Source of the DNA: Calothrix sp. C42_A2020_038 | GTDB taxonomy: Bacteria > Cyanobacteriota > Cyanobacteriia > Cyanobacteriales > Nostocaceae | Length of the DNA stretch: 64,000 nt | Direction of reading: 5' to 3' | NCBI GenBank assembly: GCA_015272395.1 | Contig: JACYLQ010000026.1 | Location: 62,001-126,000 of the forward strand | Part shown: positions 1 through 10,635 of the stretch, piece after piece | Position numbering within the stretch: position 1 is the stretch's first letter | How the letters are laid out: every line of letters starts with the position of its first letter | The notes under the pieces: model-generated | Database searches by the model: none | What the model was told of the DNA's origin: nothing | What the model saw: the letters and a program-made list of their open reading frames with translations, nothing else | Program-made: the position numbers and the translations under genes

Positions 1-881
1 TTAGCACGCCAATGGAGCAATGGAATATATTTTGATTTCATAGCCACAAACCCACCAATTGATGCTATTGCTTTGGATAAACTTGCGACAATGAAATCTA
101 TATTTTCAACCAAATTTAAATGTGAGCAGTATCCAGCACCATTTGTACCATAGATTCCAAAAGTGTGTGCTTCGTCAACGTAAATCAAAAATTTATATTT
201 TTGCTTCAGCAGAACTATTTCTTGCAGTGGCGCTAAATCACCGCTCATTGAGTATGCTGATTCAACTACAACAAAAATATTTTCGTAGTCGCCTTGATAT
301 TTACTTAATTTTTGTTCTAAATCATGTAAGTTGTTGTGTTTAAACGTTACCCATTTTTTCCCAGATAACTTTATCCCGTCAATAATTGACGCATGACATT
401 CACGGTCAAATATAATTATGTCATTTTTTCCTGGTAATGCAGAAAGACATCCTAAATTAGCAGTAAAACCAGTAGGAAATAGTAAAACGCTTTCTTTCCC
501 TATTAATTGTTGCAACTTGTGTTCTACTTGTTTATGCAAAGTTGACATTCCACCAGACAATGCAGATGTACCACTACCAGTACCATATTCTTGTACTGCT
601 TTACAAACTTTATCGATAACTTTCTGATTACGGTTTAGCCCTAAGTAATGATTAATACACCACAATATACATTCCTGGCTGGAATCGCCTAGAGCAGTAC
701 TAACTTTTGCTTTGACATCGCTTCCTCGTTCGATGTACCTACCATTAGAATATAAACCTTGATCTACTTGCTGAACATAATGTTCGTATAAATAATCACA
801 TATTTCTTCAATATCAGTTAGACCTTGACTCTCTAACTGTTTCATGTAGCTTAGAATCGGTGTAGAAATTGTTGTTCGCAT
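1..881 (-). CDS. Partial CDS (truncated by window start): 5' part of a second copy of the alpha-oxoamine-synthase-like gene
   Basis: Bases 1-890 match 1797-2686 at a fixed offset of 1796. Nested antisense ORFs 122..343/1918..2139 and 418..627/2214..2423 translate identically. The start codon complement at 881 matches the start at 2677. Confidence 0.85.
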   Translation of the reverse strand, partial: MRTTISTPILSYMKQLESQGLTDIEEICDYLYEHYVQQVDQGLYSNGRYIERGSDVKAKVSTALGDSSQECILWCINHYLGLNRNQKVIDKVCKAVQEYGTGSGTSALSGGMSTLHKQVEHKLQQLIGKESVLLFPTGFTANLGCLSALPGKNDIIIFDRECHASIIDGIKLSGKKWVTFKHNNLHDLEQKLSKYQGDYENIFVVVESAYSMSGDLAPLQEIVLLKQKYKFLIYVDEAHTFGIYGTNGAGYCSHLNLVENIDFIVASLSKAIASIGGFVAMKSKYIPLLHWRA

Positions 882-890
882 AGAAGTTTA

Positions 891-1375
891 GAGGATGTTT
901 GAAAAGTCGATAATTGAGTAAAAAAACTCTCAGGGCGTAAGCTGTTAATAAGTAAAGACAACAGCACCATGTTCGTGACTAACTATGAGTAAATCATACC
1001 CTACTAACCTCACCCAACAGCAACGGGAACTTATTGAACCCCTAATTCCACCTTCTTTAACTAGTGGGCGCCCAAGAGAAGTAGATATCTGGGATGCGCT
1101 TAACACCATTTTTTATGTTCTGTGTGAGAGGGTGTTTATAAATAAAAAAATAAAGGACACCGCAATCATTTCCCAGAACACTTACTCTACTTAATAAGCA
1201 AGTAGTTATACGACCAAAAGAACGCAAGGAGTTTGTGTTGCTACCCAAACGTTGGGTCGTCGAGCGAACCTTGGGCTGGCTGACTTGGTGTCGAAGGTTG
1301 AACAAAGATTACGAGCTACTCCCTAAAACTGTAGAGGCGATTGGCATTACCCTCCAAAACTTTTCAAACATCCTC
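891..1375 (+). mobile_element. Internally deleted, non-autonomous IS5-family-type element (485 bp)
   Basis: Perfect 17-bp TIRs GAGGATGTTTGAAAAGT (891-907) and ACTTTTCAAACATCCTC (1359-1375), flanked by TTA on both sides (888-890, 1376-1378). Contains N- and C-terminal transposase fragments. Confidence 0.88.
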
Positions 1376-1429
1376 TTAGGCGGCAACTTAGGCGGCAACC
1401 ATTTCACTTTTGATTACACCATGTTTTAA
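985..1429 (+). pseudogene. IS5-family transposase remnant: N-terminal fragment (985..1194) and C-terminal fragment (1235..1429, reading past the TIR), catalytic middle missing
   Basis: MSKSYPTNLTQQQRELIEPLIPPSLTSGRPREVDIWDALNTIFYVLCE and LLPKRWVVERTLGWLTWCRRLNKDYELLPKTVEAIGITLQNFSNIL are typical ends of IS5-type transposases. Confidence 0.8.
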
Positions 1430-2677
1430 ACCAAGTTCGTGGAGTACTTTTACGGTAGTATCAATGTGTTCTTTTGTATGTGTCGTACTTAGTGTAAAGC
1501 GAATTCTTCCTTCGTGAGGTTTTACAACAGGGTAGAAAATAGAAACTGAGAAAATACCACGAGAATACAGTTCTTTATTAAATGCTTGTAGCTTTTCTAC
1601 ATCCGGAATGAATATTGGTATGATTGGACTCTGACTAGTGCCTAAATCAAAGCCTAAGTTTTTCAAATGTTGACGCATATACTGATTATTTTTGTGTAGT
1701 GAATTGATTAGTCTTGAATTATTTTCAATTTCTTCTAGTGATGCTAAAATCGCTGCTGCATCTCCCGGAGTTAAACAAGTCTGAAATGTGTATGCATTAG
1801 CACGCCAATGGAGCAATGGAATATATTTTGATTTCATAGCCACAAACCCACCAATTGATGCTATTGCTTTGGATAAACTTGCGACAATGAAATCTATATT
1901 TTCAACCAAATTTAAATGTGAGCAGTATCCAGCACCATTTGTACCATAGATTCCAAAAGTGTGTGCTTCGTCAACGTAAATCAAAAATTTATATTTTTGC
2001 TTCAGCAGAACTATTTCTTGCAGTGGCGCTAAATCACCGCTCATTGAGTATGCTGATTCAACTACAACAAAAATATTTTCGTAGTCGCCTTGATATTTAC
2101 TTAATTTTTGTTCTAAATCATGTAAGTTGTTGTGTTTAAACGTTACCCATTTTTTCCCAGATAACTTTATCCCGTCAATAATTGACGCATGACATTCACG
2201 GTCAAATATAATTATGTCATTTTTTCCTGGTAATGCAGAAAGACATCCTAAATTAGCAGTAAAACCAGTAGGAAATAGTAAAACGCTTTCTTTCCCTATT
2301 AATTGTTGCAACTTGTGTTCTACTTGTTTATGCAAAGTTGACATTCCACCAGACAATGCAGATGTACCACTACCAGTACCATATTCTTGTACTGCTTTAC
2401 AAACTTTATCGATAACTTTCTGATTACGGTTTAGCCCTAAGTAATGATTAATACACCACAATATACATTCCTGGCTGGAATCGCCTAGAGCAGTACTAAC
2501 TTTTGCTTTGACATCGCTTCCTCGTTCGATGTACCTACCATTAGAATATAAACCTTGATCTACTTGCTGAACATAATGTTCGTATAAATAATCACATATT
2601 TCTTCAATATCAGTTAGACCTTGACTCTCTAACTGTTTCATGTAGCTTAGAATCGGTGTAGAAATTGTTGTTCGCAT
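1388..2677 (-). CDS. PLP-dependent aminotransferase class I/II, alpha-oxoamine synthase-like (KBL/AONS/SPT-type fold)
   Basis: 429 aa. Contains YGTGSGTSALSGGMSTLHKQVEHKLQQLIGKE, DEAHTFGIYGTNGAG and the SLSKAIASIGGF lysine region. Confidence 0.85.
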   Translation of the reverse strand: MRTTISTPILSYMKQLESQGLTDIEEICDYLYEHYVQQVDQGLYSNGRYIERGSDVKAKVSTALGDSSQECILWCINHYLGLNRNQKVIDKVCKAVQEYGTGSGTSALSGGMSTLHKQVEHKLQQLIGKESVLLFPTGFTANLGCLSALPGKNDIIIFDRECHASIIDGIKLSGKKWVTFKHNNLHDLEQKLSKYQGDYENIFVVVESAYSMSGDLAPLQEIVLLKQKYKFLIYVDEAHTFGIYGTNGAGYCSHLNLVENIDFIVASLSKAIASIGGFVAMKSKYIPLLHWRANAYTFQTCLTPGDAAAILASLEEIENNSRLINSLHKNNQYMRQHLKNLGFDLGTSQSPIIPIFIPDVEKLQAFNKELYSRGIFSVSIFYPVVKPHEGRIRFTLSTTHTKEHIDTTVKVLHELGLKHGVIKSEMVAA

Positions 2678-3249
2678 AGAAGTTTACGCAATTTTACTAA
2701 TTACAAAAAATGTGAACTCTAGTTGAAATTTTTCAGTTTGAATTTTTATGGCGCCCTTAAAAAAGTAGGTATATCGAAAACTTGCAGTTGAATCTGAATT
2801 AATCAAATTTGATTTTGAAAGCCTTAATTTCATGCAATCCAAAGAAGCCAAGTTTTGAAGGCTTGACCATAGCTAAAGCTTCGAGAAGCAATTATCCTAG
2901 GAGCGCTGAAAAGGTGCAAAAAAGAAATCTACAAGTTGTTCTCGCCTAGAGTCGCGCTTAATTAAAGTAAATCATCTCAGTAGTCAAAATTTTAAGCTAG
3001 AAATTACTTAATTTGATTTAAATTAATTTTAAAGACAATGCAGTTAATAACTGTATAATTGTAAACTTATCAAGATACTCAGTTTTTACAGTCTGTGAGC
3101 CTTAAGTCTCTTTTTGCAAAACTAGGCAAAAAAGCTTTACTCAAGTGGTAATTTTTTTGAGGAATTACCAATTGGTTGTGATACAAACTCAAAATTATTG
3201 GGAATAATATCTATACACATTTAGGCGATAGGCATAGGTAGCGTTGTTT

Positions 3250-6200
3250 ATGATGGGTGCCAGTATAAATCTTCCCGGTTATCAAATTGGCGAGCAAATC
3301 TACTTAGGCTCGAGGACGCTTGTCTGCCGGGCACTGCGACAATCCGATCAAAAATCAGTGATTGTCAAGCTGATGCGGAATGAATATCCGAGCTTTAGCG
3401 AACTGGCCCAGTTTCGTAACCAATATATAATTAGTAAAAACCTTAACATTGATGGAATAGTTCATCCTTTAGAATTATTGACACAAAATCATATTTATGC
3501 ATTAGTAATGGAAGATTTTGGTGGAATTTCACTTGATGAGTATTTTCATGATTCCAATGGCAAATCACTTGATGCTTTTTTTGATGTTGCGATACAGATA
3601 GTAACAGCACTATTGTTACTACACCGCGAACGTATCATCCACAAAGATATTAAACCAGCGAACATCTTAATTAATCCCGACACCAAACAAGTTAAGTTAA
3701 TCGACTTTAGCATTGCATCACTATTACCTAAAGAAACGCAACAACTCAGAAACCCAAATACTCTGGAGGGAACGCTTGCATATATATCTCCAGAACAAAC
3801 TGGAAGAATGAATCGTGGTGTTGATTACCGTACTGATTTTTACTCATTAGGTGTAACATTTTATAAATTACTTACGCAACAATTACCTTTTACCACCACT
3901 GACCCTATAGAGTTGGTGCATTGTCATATTGCCAAACAGCCTACAAGCATTGTAAATCTCAACCCAGATATACCTCAAGCACTTTCAGATATTGTCTCAA
4001 AATTGATGGCAAAAAACGCTGAGGAGCGATATCAAAGTGCAGTAGGGTTAAAATACGACCTTGAGCAATGCTATTCAGAGTGGCGAAACTTTGCTGGAAA
4101 AGTTTCATCGTTTCCATTAGGACAACGGGATATTTCTGAATCCTTTATCATTTCAGAAAAGCTGTACGGTCGCGAAGCTGAGGTTGCCAAACTACTTGCA
4201 GCATTTAAACGTGTTACTACTGGTCAATCCGAACTCATACTTGTTAAGGGAGTTTCCGGAATTGGTAAAACTGCTGTTATTAATGAAGTTCATAAACCGA
4301 TTGTTGGAGCGCGCGGTTATTTTATTAAAGGAAAGTACGACCAATTTCAGCGTCAAACACCATTTTCGGGATTTGTCCAAGCGTTGCGTGATTTAATTAC
4401 GCAGTTGCTAAGTGAAGATAATTCTCAACTCCAGTATTGGAAAAATAATATTTTGCAAGCATTGGGAGAAAATGCTCAAGTTATTATTGATGTTATACCC
4501 GAACTTGAAGCAATTATTGGGCGCCAACCTCCTGTAACTGTACTTGAAGGTAATACAGCTCAAAATCGCTTTAATTTATTGTTTCAAAATTTTATTAGAG
4601 TATTTGCAACATCTACACATCCATTAGTAATTTTTCTAGATGATTTGCAGTGGGCTGATTTAGAATCGCTGAAGTTAATACAATTACTAATGAGCCAAGG
4701 AAATGCTGGTTACATGCTATTAATTGGTGCTTACCGCGATAACGAAGTTAGCTCAACCCATCCATTAGCTTTAACTTTAAACAAAATTCATAAACTTGGT
4801 TCCACTGTTAACCAAATATCACTCACACCACTTAAACAAGATGATTTAAATTACTTAATTGCAGATACACTCAACTGCTCCCCTGAATTAGTACTAACAC
4901 TTACAGAATTAGTATATGCAAAAACTAGTGGTAACCCGTTTTTCTGTACACAGTTTTTGAAAGCTTTATATGAAGAAAAATTAATTTATTTTAATTTTGA
5001 TAAACGTTGTTGGGAATGTGAGATTTCAAAGGTCAAAGAACAGTCAACAACGGATGATATTATAGAATTAATGACTCAGCAGTTAAAAAAACTACCATCC
5101 GAAACACAGAATGCTCTAAAACTTGCAGCTTGTATAAGTAATCAATTTGATTTAAAGACTTTGGCGATAGTTTTACAAAAATCGCTGCCTGAAACAGCAA
5201 TGCATTTATGGAAAGCTTTACAAGAAGGATTTATATTACCGACAAATGAAACATATAAATTTTTCCCATTGTCAAATGAACAAAGCGATATTCAGGGATT
5301 AAACATTCTCAAAAAAGCAGAAATGTTCAGAATTGAATATAAATTTTTGCATGACAGAGTTCAACAAGCTGCTTATGGATTAATACCAAATGATCAAAAG
5401 CAAATCACACATTTAAAAATTGGTAAGCTTTTGCTTGAAAAAATTCCAAACAATCAACATGAGGAAAGAATATTTGATATTGTTAATCACTTGAATACTG
5501 GTATTGGCTTAATTACAACATTAGAAGAACGTCAAGAACTTGCGCAGTTAAATTTATTAGCTGCAAAAAAAGCTAAACAATCAACAGCATATGTAGTTGC
5601 ACAAGAATATCTAGAAAAAGGAGTTAATTTACTTGGTTCAGAGTGCTGGAATCTATATGATTTAGCTTTGCAATTGCATAGAGAAAAGGCAGAAATTGAA
5701 TACTTAAATGGCAACTTTGAAGCATGTGAATCTTTAATCAATAGAGTTTTACCAAAACTGAGAACAAATCTAGAGAAAACAGAGTTTTATAATATTTTAG
5801 TTGTTCAATATACGTTACAAGCAAAGTATGAGGAAAGCATAAAAGTCGGGATATATGCACTGAAATTATTGAACATTAATTTACCACAAGAAAATCTAGA
5901 AATAGAATTTAGAAAAGAATATGCACAAGTAAGTAAATTATTAGAAATATGGAGCATTGATAATTTATTACATTTACCATTAATGCAGTCGCAGGAAAAT
6001 ATAATGGCTGCAAAATTATTAATGAGTTTAGACCCAGTAACATATATTGGAATGCCAGAACTATACCCAATTGTCTCATTGGAACTCATCAAATTATCGC
6101 TCAAGTATGGAAATACGGCCGAATCTGCAAAAGGTTACTCAAATTATGGAGTTATTCTAAGTTCATTTTTTCAGAAATATGAATCAGCATATGAATTTGG

Positions 6201-8688
6201 TAAACTGGCAATGAATCTTAGCGATAAGTTAAATCATCCAGTTTTAAAATGTCGAACTTACTTTATCTTTGCAAGTTTTATTAGTAACTGGTATCAACAT
6301 ATTAAATTAGCAACTCATTTCAATGATGAGGCATATAAGTTTGGATTAGAAGCTGGTGAGTTACAGTTCTCTGGCTATATTTTGTTTGGTAAAGTAATTA
6401 ACGACTTTAGCCAAGGAATTAACTTAGATGATATTTTGTCTAATCTACCTATATTCATTGAGTTTCTTCAAAAAACTCAAAATCAAGCAATGATTGAAGC
6501 ATTAACAGCTTATGAAATAGTACTTCACAATTTATCTGGAATAACAGTATCTATCGAAGAATTTGCTAGTAATAAAATTACGGAAAATGAATATATATAT
6601 CAATGTCAATTACATCAAAGCTTTATTGCTATTGTTTTATACCAAATTTTAAAAATACAAGTACTATATATTTACGGTAAATTTGATGAAGCTTACGATT
6701 ATGTGATCAAAGCACAACCTCACCTTTCTTATGTAACTGGATTTTTCTTAATTGCAACATATAATTTTTATGACTCGCTTATATTAGTTATTAAATATAA
6801 TAATTCCACTCACATTGAAGAAAAAAGTCAATATTATGAACAATTACAAAAGAATCAAGCGCAGATGAAAATCTGGGCAGATAGCTGTGCAGAAAACTTT
6901 TTACATAAATACTTGCTAGTTGAGGCAGAAATTTTACGAGTAGCTGGTAAAAACTATGAAGCAATGGAGCTATATGATCAGGCAATTGAACAAGCTAAAA
7001 CTCAGGGATTTGTTCAAGAAGAAGCACTTGCTTGTGAGTTGGCAGCTAAGTTTTTCCTAGGTTGGAATAAACCAAAAATTGCACAAATTTATTTAGTTGA
7101 TGCTTATTATGCTTACGCACGTTGGGGCGCCAAAGCTAAAATTAGTCAGCTTGAGATGCAATATCCGCAATTACTTGCCTCGGTTCTAATGCGTCAAGCT
7201 ACTGAAGTCAGGACAACCGAAACTGTATTAATGAAAGCAGCACAAACTATCACTTCCAGTAGTAGCTTGATGACATCAGTGTTCGACTTAGCTACAATTA
7301 TGAAAGCATCGCAGGCAATTTCAGGTGAAATTAATCTAGAGCGTTTACTTACAGTTTTGATGCAAGTTGTCCTGGAAAACGCTGGTGCCAGCAAAAGTGT
7401 ACTAATTTTAGTCAAAAATGAACAAATGTTTCTGGAAGCAGAAGCATTAGTGGCGCCGACAGGGAAAGTCACTTGTACTCTTAATACAAATTTACCTCCT
7501 GTCGATAGTATAGTGCCAATCTCAATACTCAACTATGTCAAGAATTCATCAAAATACTTATTAATCGACGATAGTAGTAAACAAACCAACTGGTTTACCG
7601 ACAAATACATCCAACGTGAACAGCCTCAAAGCATATTATGTTTACCAATCCACCGTCAAGGCGAATTAATTGGATTACTATATTTGGAAAACCGTACTAC
7701 TGCATGTGTATTTACAATCTCGCGCATTGAGTTACTACAACTTATCTGTTCCCAAGCTGCAATATCTATCGAAAATGCTCAACTTTACGCACGGATGCAA
7801 GATTACGCAAAACAGTTAGAAACCTCACTTGAAGACCTTAAACAAATGCAACTTCAACTCGTGCAAAGTGAGAAAATGTCCGCATTAGGCGGTTTAGTTG
7901 CAGGAATAGCTCACGAAATAAATAATCCAATTGGGTGTATAACTGGGAACATTGAACCAGCACAACAGTATGTTAAAAATTTATTAGAAATTATAGACTT
8001 GTACCAAACTGAACATGTAAACCCAAGCAAGCAGCTCCTCAATTACATCAAAACTTTAGACCTAGAATATATCCGTGAGGACTTGCCAAAACTTATAGAA
8101 TCAATGAAACAAAGTATTGACAGAATCTATGATATAAGCATTAGTCTACGCACTTTTTCACGTTCAGATAATCGTAAACCGACTATTTGCAATATTCATG
8201 AGTGTATCGATAGTACTTTGTTAATTCTCAAGCACCGTCTCAAAGCATCACAAACCCGTCCGCAAATTGAGGTCGTGAAAAATTATGGGGAAATACCTGA
8301 ATTTGAGTGTTATCCTGGTCAATTAAATCAGGTATTCATGAATTTACTTGCTAACGCTATTGATGCGTTAGAAGAATCAAGTGCGGAACTTAGTCCTGAG
8401 CAAATTCAAGCTAATCCCAACTGTATTACGATTACAACGCTTATTGCTAAAGATAAACAGTCGGTTTCAATTAGCATCAAAGATAACGGACCTGGAATAC
8501 CTGATGATGTCAAAACCAAGATATTCGACCATTTATTTACAACTAAACCTGTTGGCAAAGGTACAGGACTGGGTTTAGCGATTGCTCGTCAAATTATTGT
8601 CGAAAAACATCAAGGCACAATATACGTAAATTCATCGCCTAATCAAGGCGCCGAATTTGTGATTCAGTTACCATTTAATATTGAGTAA
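3250..8688 (+). CDS. Multidomain Ser/Thr protein kinase - AAA ATPase - GAF - sensor histidine kinase
   Basis: N-terminal kinase motifs (IIHKDIKPANILIN, IDFSIAS), P-loop VKGVSGIGKTAVINE, GAF-like segment, and C-terminal H-box GGLVAGIAHEINNPIG with N/G boxes DNGPGIPDD, GKGTGLGLAIARQI. The ORF track starts at TTG 3244; ATG at 3250 or 3253 is more likely. Confidence 0.93.
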   Translation: MMGASINLPGYQIGEQIYLGSRTLVCRALRQSDQKSVIVKLMRNEYPSFSELAQFRNQYIISKNLNIDGIVHPLELLTQNHIYALVMEDFGGISLDEYFHDSNGKSLDAFFDVAIQIVTALLLLHRERIIHKDIKPANILINPDTKQVKLIDFSIASLLPKETQQLRNPNTLEGTLAYISPEQTGRMNRGVDYRTDFYSLGVTFYKLLTQQLPFTTTDPIELVHCHIAKQPTSIVNLNPDIPQALSDIVSKLMAKNAEERYQSAVGLKYDLEQCYSEWRNFAGKVSSFPLGQRDISESFIISEKLYGREAEVAKLLAAFKRVTTGQSELILVKGVSGIGKTAVINEVHKPIVGARGYFIKGKYDQFQRQTPFSGFVQALRDLITQLLSEDNSQLQYWKNNILQALGENAQVIIDVIPELEAIIGRQPPVTVLEGNTAQNRFNLLFQNFIRVFATSTHPLVIFLDDLQWADLESLKLIQLLMSQGNAGYMLLIGAYRDNEVSSTHPLALTLNKIHKLGSTVNQISLTPLKQDDLNYLIADTLNCSPELVLTLTELVYAKTSGNPFFCTQFLKALYEEKLIYFNFDKRCWECEISKVKEQSTTDDIIELMTQQLKKLPSETQNALKLAACISNQFDLKTLAIVLQKSLPETAMHLWKALQEGFILPTNETYKFFPLSNEQSDIQGLNILKKAEMFRIEYKFLHDRVQQAAYGLIPNDQKQITHLKIGKLLLEKIPNNQHEERIFDIVNHLNTGIGLITTLEERQELAQLNLLAAKKAKQSTAYVVAQEYLEKGVNLLGSECWNLYDLALQLHREKAEIEYLNGNFEACESLINRVLPKLRTNLEKTEFYNILVVQYTLQAKYEESIKVGIYALKLLNINLPQENLEIEFRKEYAQVSKLLEIWSIDNLLHLPLMQSQENIMAAKLLMSLDPVTYIGMPELYPIVSLELIKLSLKYGNTAESAKGYSNYGVILSSFFQKYESAYEFGKLAMNLSDKLNHPVLKCRTYFIFASFISNWYQHIKLATHFNDEAYKFGLEAGELQFSGYILFGKVINDFSQGINLDDILSNLPIFIEFLQKTQNQAMIEALTAYEIVLHNLSGITVSIEEFASNKITENEYIYQCQLHQSFIAIVLYQILKIQVLYIYGKFDEAYDYVIKAQPHLSYVTGFFLIATYNFYDSLILVIKYNNSTHIEEKSQYYEQLQKNQAQMKIWADSCAENFLHKYLLVEAEILRVAGKNYEAMELYDQAIEQAKTQGFVQEEALACELAAKFFLGWNKPKIAQIYLVDAYYAYARWGAKAKISQLEMQYPQLLASVLMRQATEVRTTETVLMKAAQTITSSSSLMTSVFDLATIMKASQAISGEINLERLLTVLMQVVLENAGASKSVLILVKNEQMFLEAEALVAPTGKVTCTLNTNLPPVDSIVPISILNYVKNSSKYLLIDDSSKQTNWFTDKYIQREQPQSILCLPIHRQGELIGLLYLENRTTACVFTISRIELLQLICSQAAISIENAQLYARMQDYAKQLETSLEDLKQMQLQLVQSEKMSALGGLVAGIAHEINNPIGCITGNIEPAQQYVKNLLEIIDLYQTEHVNPSKQLLNYIKTLDLEYIREDLPKLIESMKQSIDRIYDISISLRTFSRSDNRKPTICNIHECIDSTLLILKHRLKASQTRPQIEVVKNYGEIPEFECYPGQLNQVFMNLLANAIDALEESSAELSPEQIQANPNCITITTLIAKDKQSVSISIKDNGPGIPDDVKTKIFDHLFTTKPVGKGTGLGLAIARQIIVEKHQGTIYVNSSPNQGAEFVIQLPFNIE

Positions 8689-8774
8689 TTTCGATCCCCC
8701 TCACCCCCGATAATAATATGTTGTGGGTCAGACATCAAAAATGCTGACAATTAAACTCTCCACACCTTGAAAAA

Positions 8775-8893
8775 CGGCGAATGTAACAGATCAGTTATTG
8801 GTTACGAACAAAATCTTGCGATCTAAAATTACTTATCCGTTACATCCGTTCATTATCCGTTGCCAATCTTCCTACTCTCCAAAACTCATAACA
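8775..8893. repeat. MITE-like palindromic repeat, copy 1 (more diverged)
   Basis: GAATGTAACAGATCAGT...GGTTACGAACAAA...ACTTATCCGTTACATCCGTT aligns along its length with 34115-34230. Confidence 0.6.
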
Positions 8894-8900
8894 CGAACCA

Positions 8901-9635
8901 CTAATTTAAGAATGTGGCTTTACCTGTAGCAAGGTCATACATACAGCCAACTATTCTTAGTTTACCTTGGTTAACTAAGTTACTTAAAGTTGTTGAACCT
9001 TCACATAGTCTGTTGACTTGGTGACGAACATTAGCAATTGTTGCATTTTTTTCTAGGTTTCCACCTAATGATTTTATACTTTGGACAGCGGGTTTTATTT
9101 CTTCAACAAATGTTCCCATTCTTCCTGGTAGGGGTTCATTTTTAATCGCAGCAGTGACAGCACCGCATTGAGTATGTCCTAAAACTACTATAAGTTGCGA
9201 GCCTAAAACTGTGGAAGCAAATTCCAGACTACCGATAGCTGTTTGACTAGCAACGTTACCTGCAACTCTGACTACAAACAAATCACCGAAACCTTGGTCA
9301 AAAATGATTTCTGCTGGAACTCGTGAATCTGCACATCCTAAAATTGATGTATGCGGGAACTGTGCAACTGCGGTTTCAAGTAAACGTAATTTTGATTGAC
9401 GTGAAATTAAGCGTTTATCACGAATAAACCTTTGATTCCCTTCTAATAACCTTTTTAAAGCTTGCTCAGGAGATACTGGTTTAGGTTTGTTAACAAGAGT
9501 AAGATTTTTACCTGCTGAAGCTGCTTCTTGATTTAATAACCCATTAGTAATTGCGGTTGTTACAATACTAACACTTCCAGTACCGACTAGTTTTAATAAA
9601 TTACGGCGCCCAATAAAACCATTTATTTTAGCCAT
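8901..9635 (-). CDS. Beta-class carbonic anhydrase with a Tat-like signal peptide
   Basis: CADSRVPAEIIFDQGFGDLFVVRVAGN and VLGHTQCGAVTAA zinc-site motifs. N-terminus GRRNLLKLVGTGSVSIVTTA. Confidence 0.93.
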   Translation of the reverse strand: MAKINGFIGRRNLLKLVGTGSVSIVTTAITNGLLNQEAASAGKNLTLVNKPKPVSPEQALKRLLEGNQRFIRDKRLISRQSKLRLLETAVAQFPHTSILGCADSRVPAEIIFDQGFGDLFVVRVAGNVASQTAIGSLEFASTVLGSQLIVVLGHTQCGAVTAAIKNEPLPGRMGTFVEEIKPAVQSIKSLGGNLEKNATIANVRHQVNRLCEGSTTLSNLVNQGKLRIVGCMYDLATGKATFLN

Positions 9636-9772
9636 TTGATAGTTCCAAATTCAAATTGTAAACAACATCAAACAGCTATATATAGCTATATCTACACCAA
9701 AAAATCTGTGTACTATAAACTAATTTAATACCAATTCTAGGTGAAGCTGTATAGAACGAAAAACTATTATTG

Positions 9773-10393
9773 TTAAATCATCCAGGCTGCTTGAAAAAAT
9801 TCTAATTCACACAACATTGCATAACGATAAGTTGAGTGTACTAAATCATTGTTAGCTGTGTAATTATCAACATATACAGCTAATTTCTGAGAAATTTCAT
9901 CAAACTCATTGCTGCTATATGTCCGAATCCATTCACTATATTGATGTTCAGGAATACCATCGCGCGCTAACTCTTTACCTAAATAATTATATAAACGCAT
10001 ACAAGGTGACATTGCTGCTGCTGTTAACCCAGAATCTCCACTCCAAGCAGTGGCAATCAAAAAGTCAGTGTAGCGTCGAGTTGCAGCACCTGGTTGTATA
10101 GAACGCAAATCTATCCCCCAAGATGACGCATAGCTTTCATGAAGTTGCAGTTCTTGGAGTACACCATCAGCTAAAGCATGAAATGTTTCAAACCCCCCAA
10201 AATCAGGCGCCTTTGCAGCTGCAATACTATATGCACGTGCGAACGCTTCCAAGAAAAATGCATCTTGACCAACATAATAAGCAAATTTGTGTCGTGGTAA
10301 ACTACCATCACCGATACCGCGAACAAAAGAATTGTCTAAACAAGCTTGTGCCAAATCTTGATTGGCTTGCCAAAGAGTGATGGAAATAGACAT
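9773..10393 (-). CDS. tenA: TenA family protein (thiaminase II / thiamin salvage type)
   Basis: 206 aa. FVRGIGDGSLPRHKFAYYVGQDAFFLEAFARAYSIAAAKAPD and C-terminal E-rich helix. Confidence 0.85.
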   Translation of the reverse strand: MSISITLWQANQDLAQACLDNSFVRGIGDGSLPRHKFAYYVGQDAFFLEAFARAYSIAAAKAPDFGGFETFHALADGVLQELQLHESYASSWGIDLRSIQPGAATRRYTDFLIATAWSGDSGLTAAAMSPCMRLYNYLGKELARDGIPEHQYSEWIRTYSSNEFDEISQKLAVYVDNYTANNDLVHSTYRYAMLCELEFFQAAWMI

Positions 10394-10635
10394 TTGGATT
10401 TTGGATTGAGTGATATGGCGTTTTTTAGCCAGTTGAGGTATGGATTACAGCAGTTTTTAGGTTGCGCTCTTGTACATATATTAAAATTAAATTGCTGTGG
10501 AGTGGGCAGAGAGTGCCCGCTCGGCTGTATTTAACCAACCTGAAATTTGCTGTAATTCAGTATATTTCTTGTGGGGTAGGCTCTTTGCTGACTAAATAAA
10601 GAGTCAACTTTGCTACCAGAGTTTTTGTTGGGTAT

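Noticed and set aside
122-627. Plus-strand ORFs 122..343 and 418..627 (and copies 1918..2139, 2214..2423)
   Set aside because: Antisense to the alpha-oxoamine-synthase-like gene. Their identity to each other only reflects the tandem duplication.
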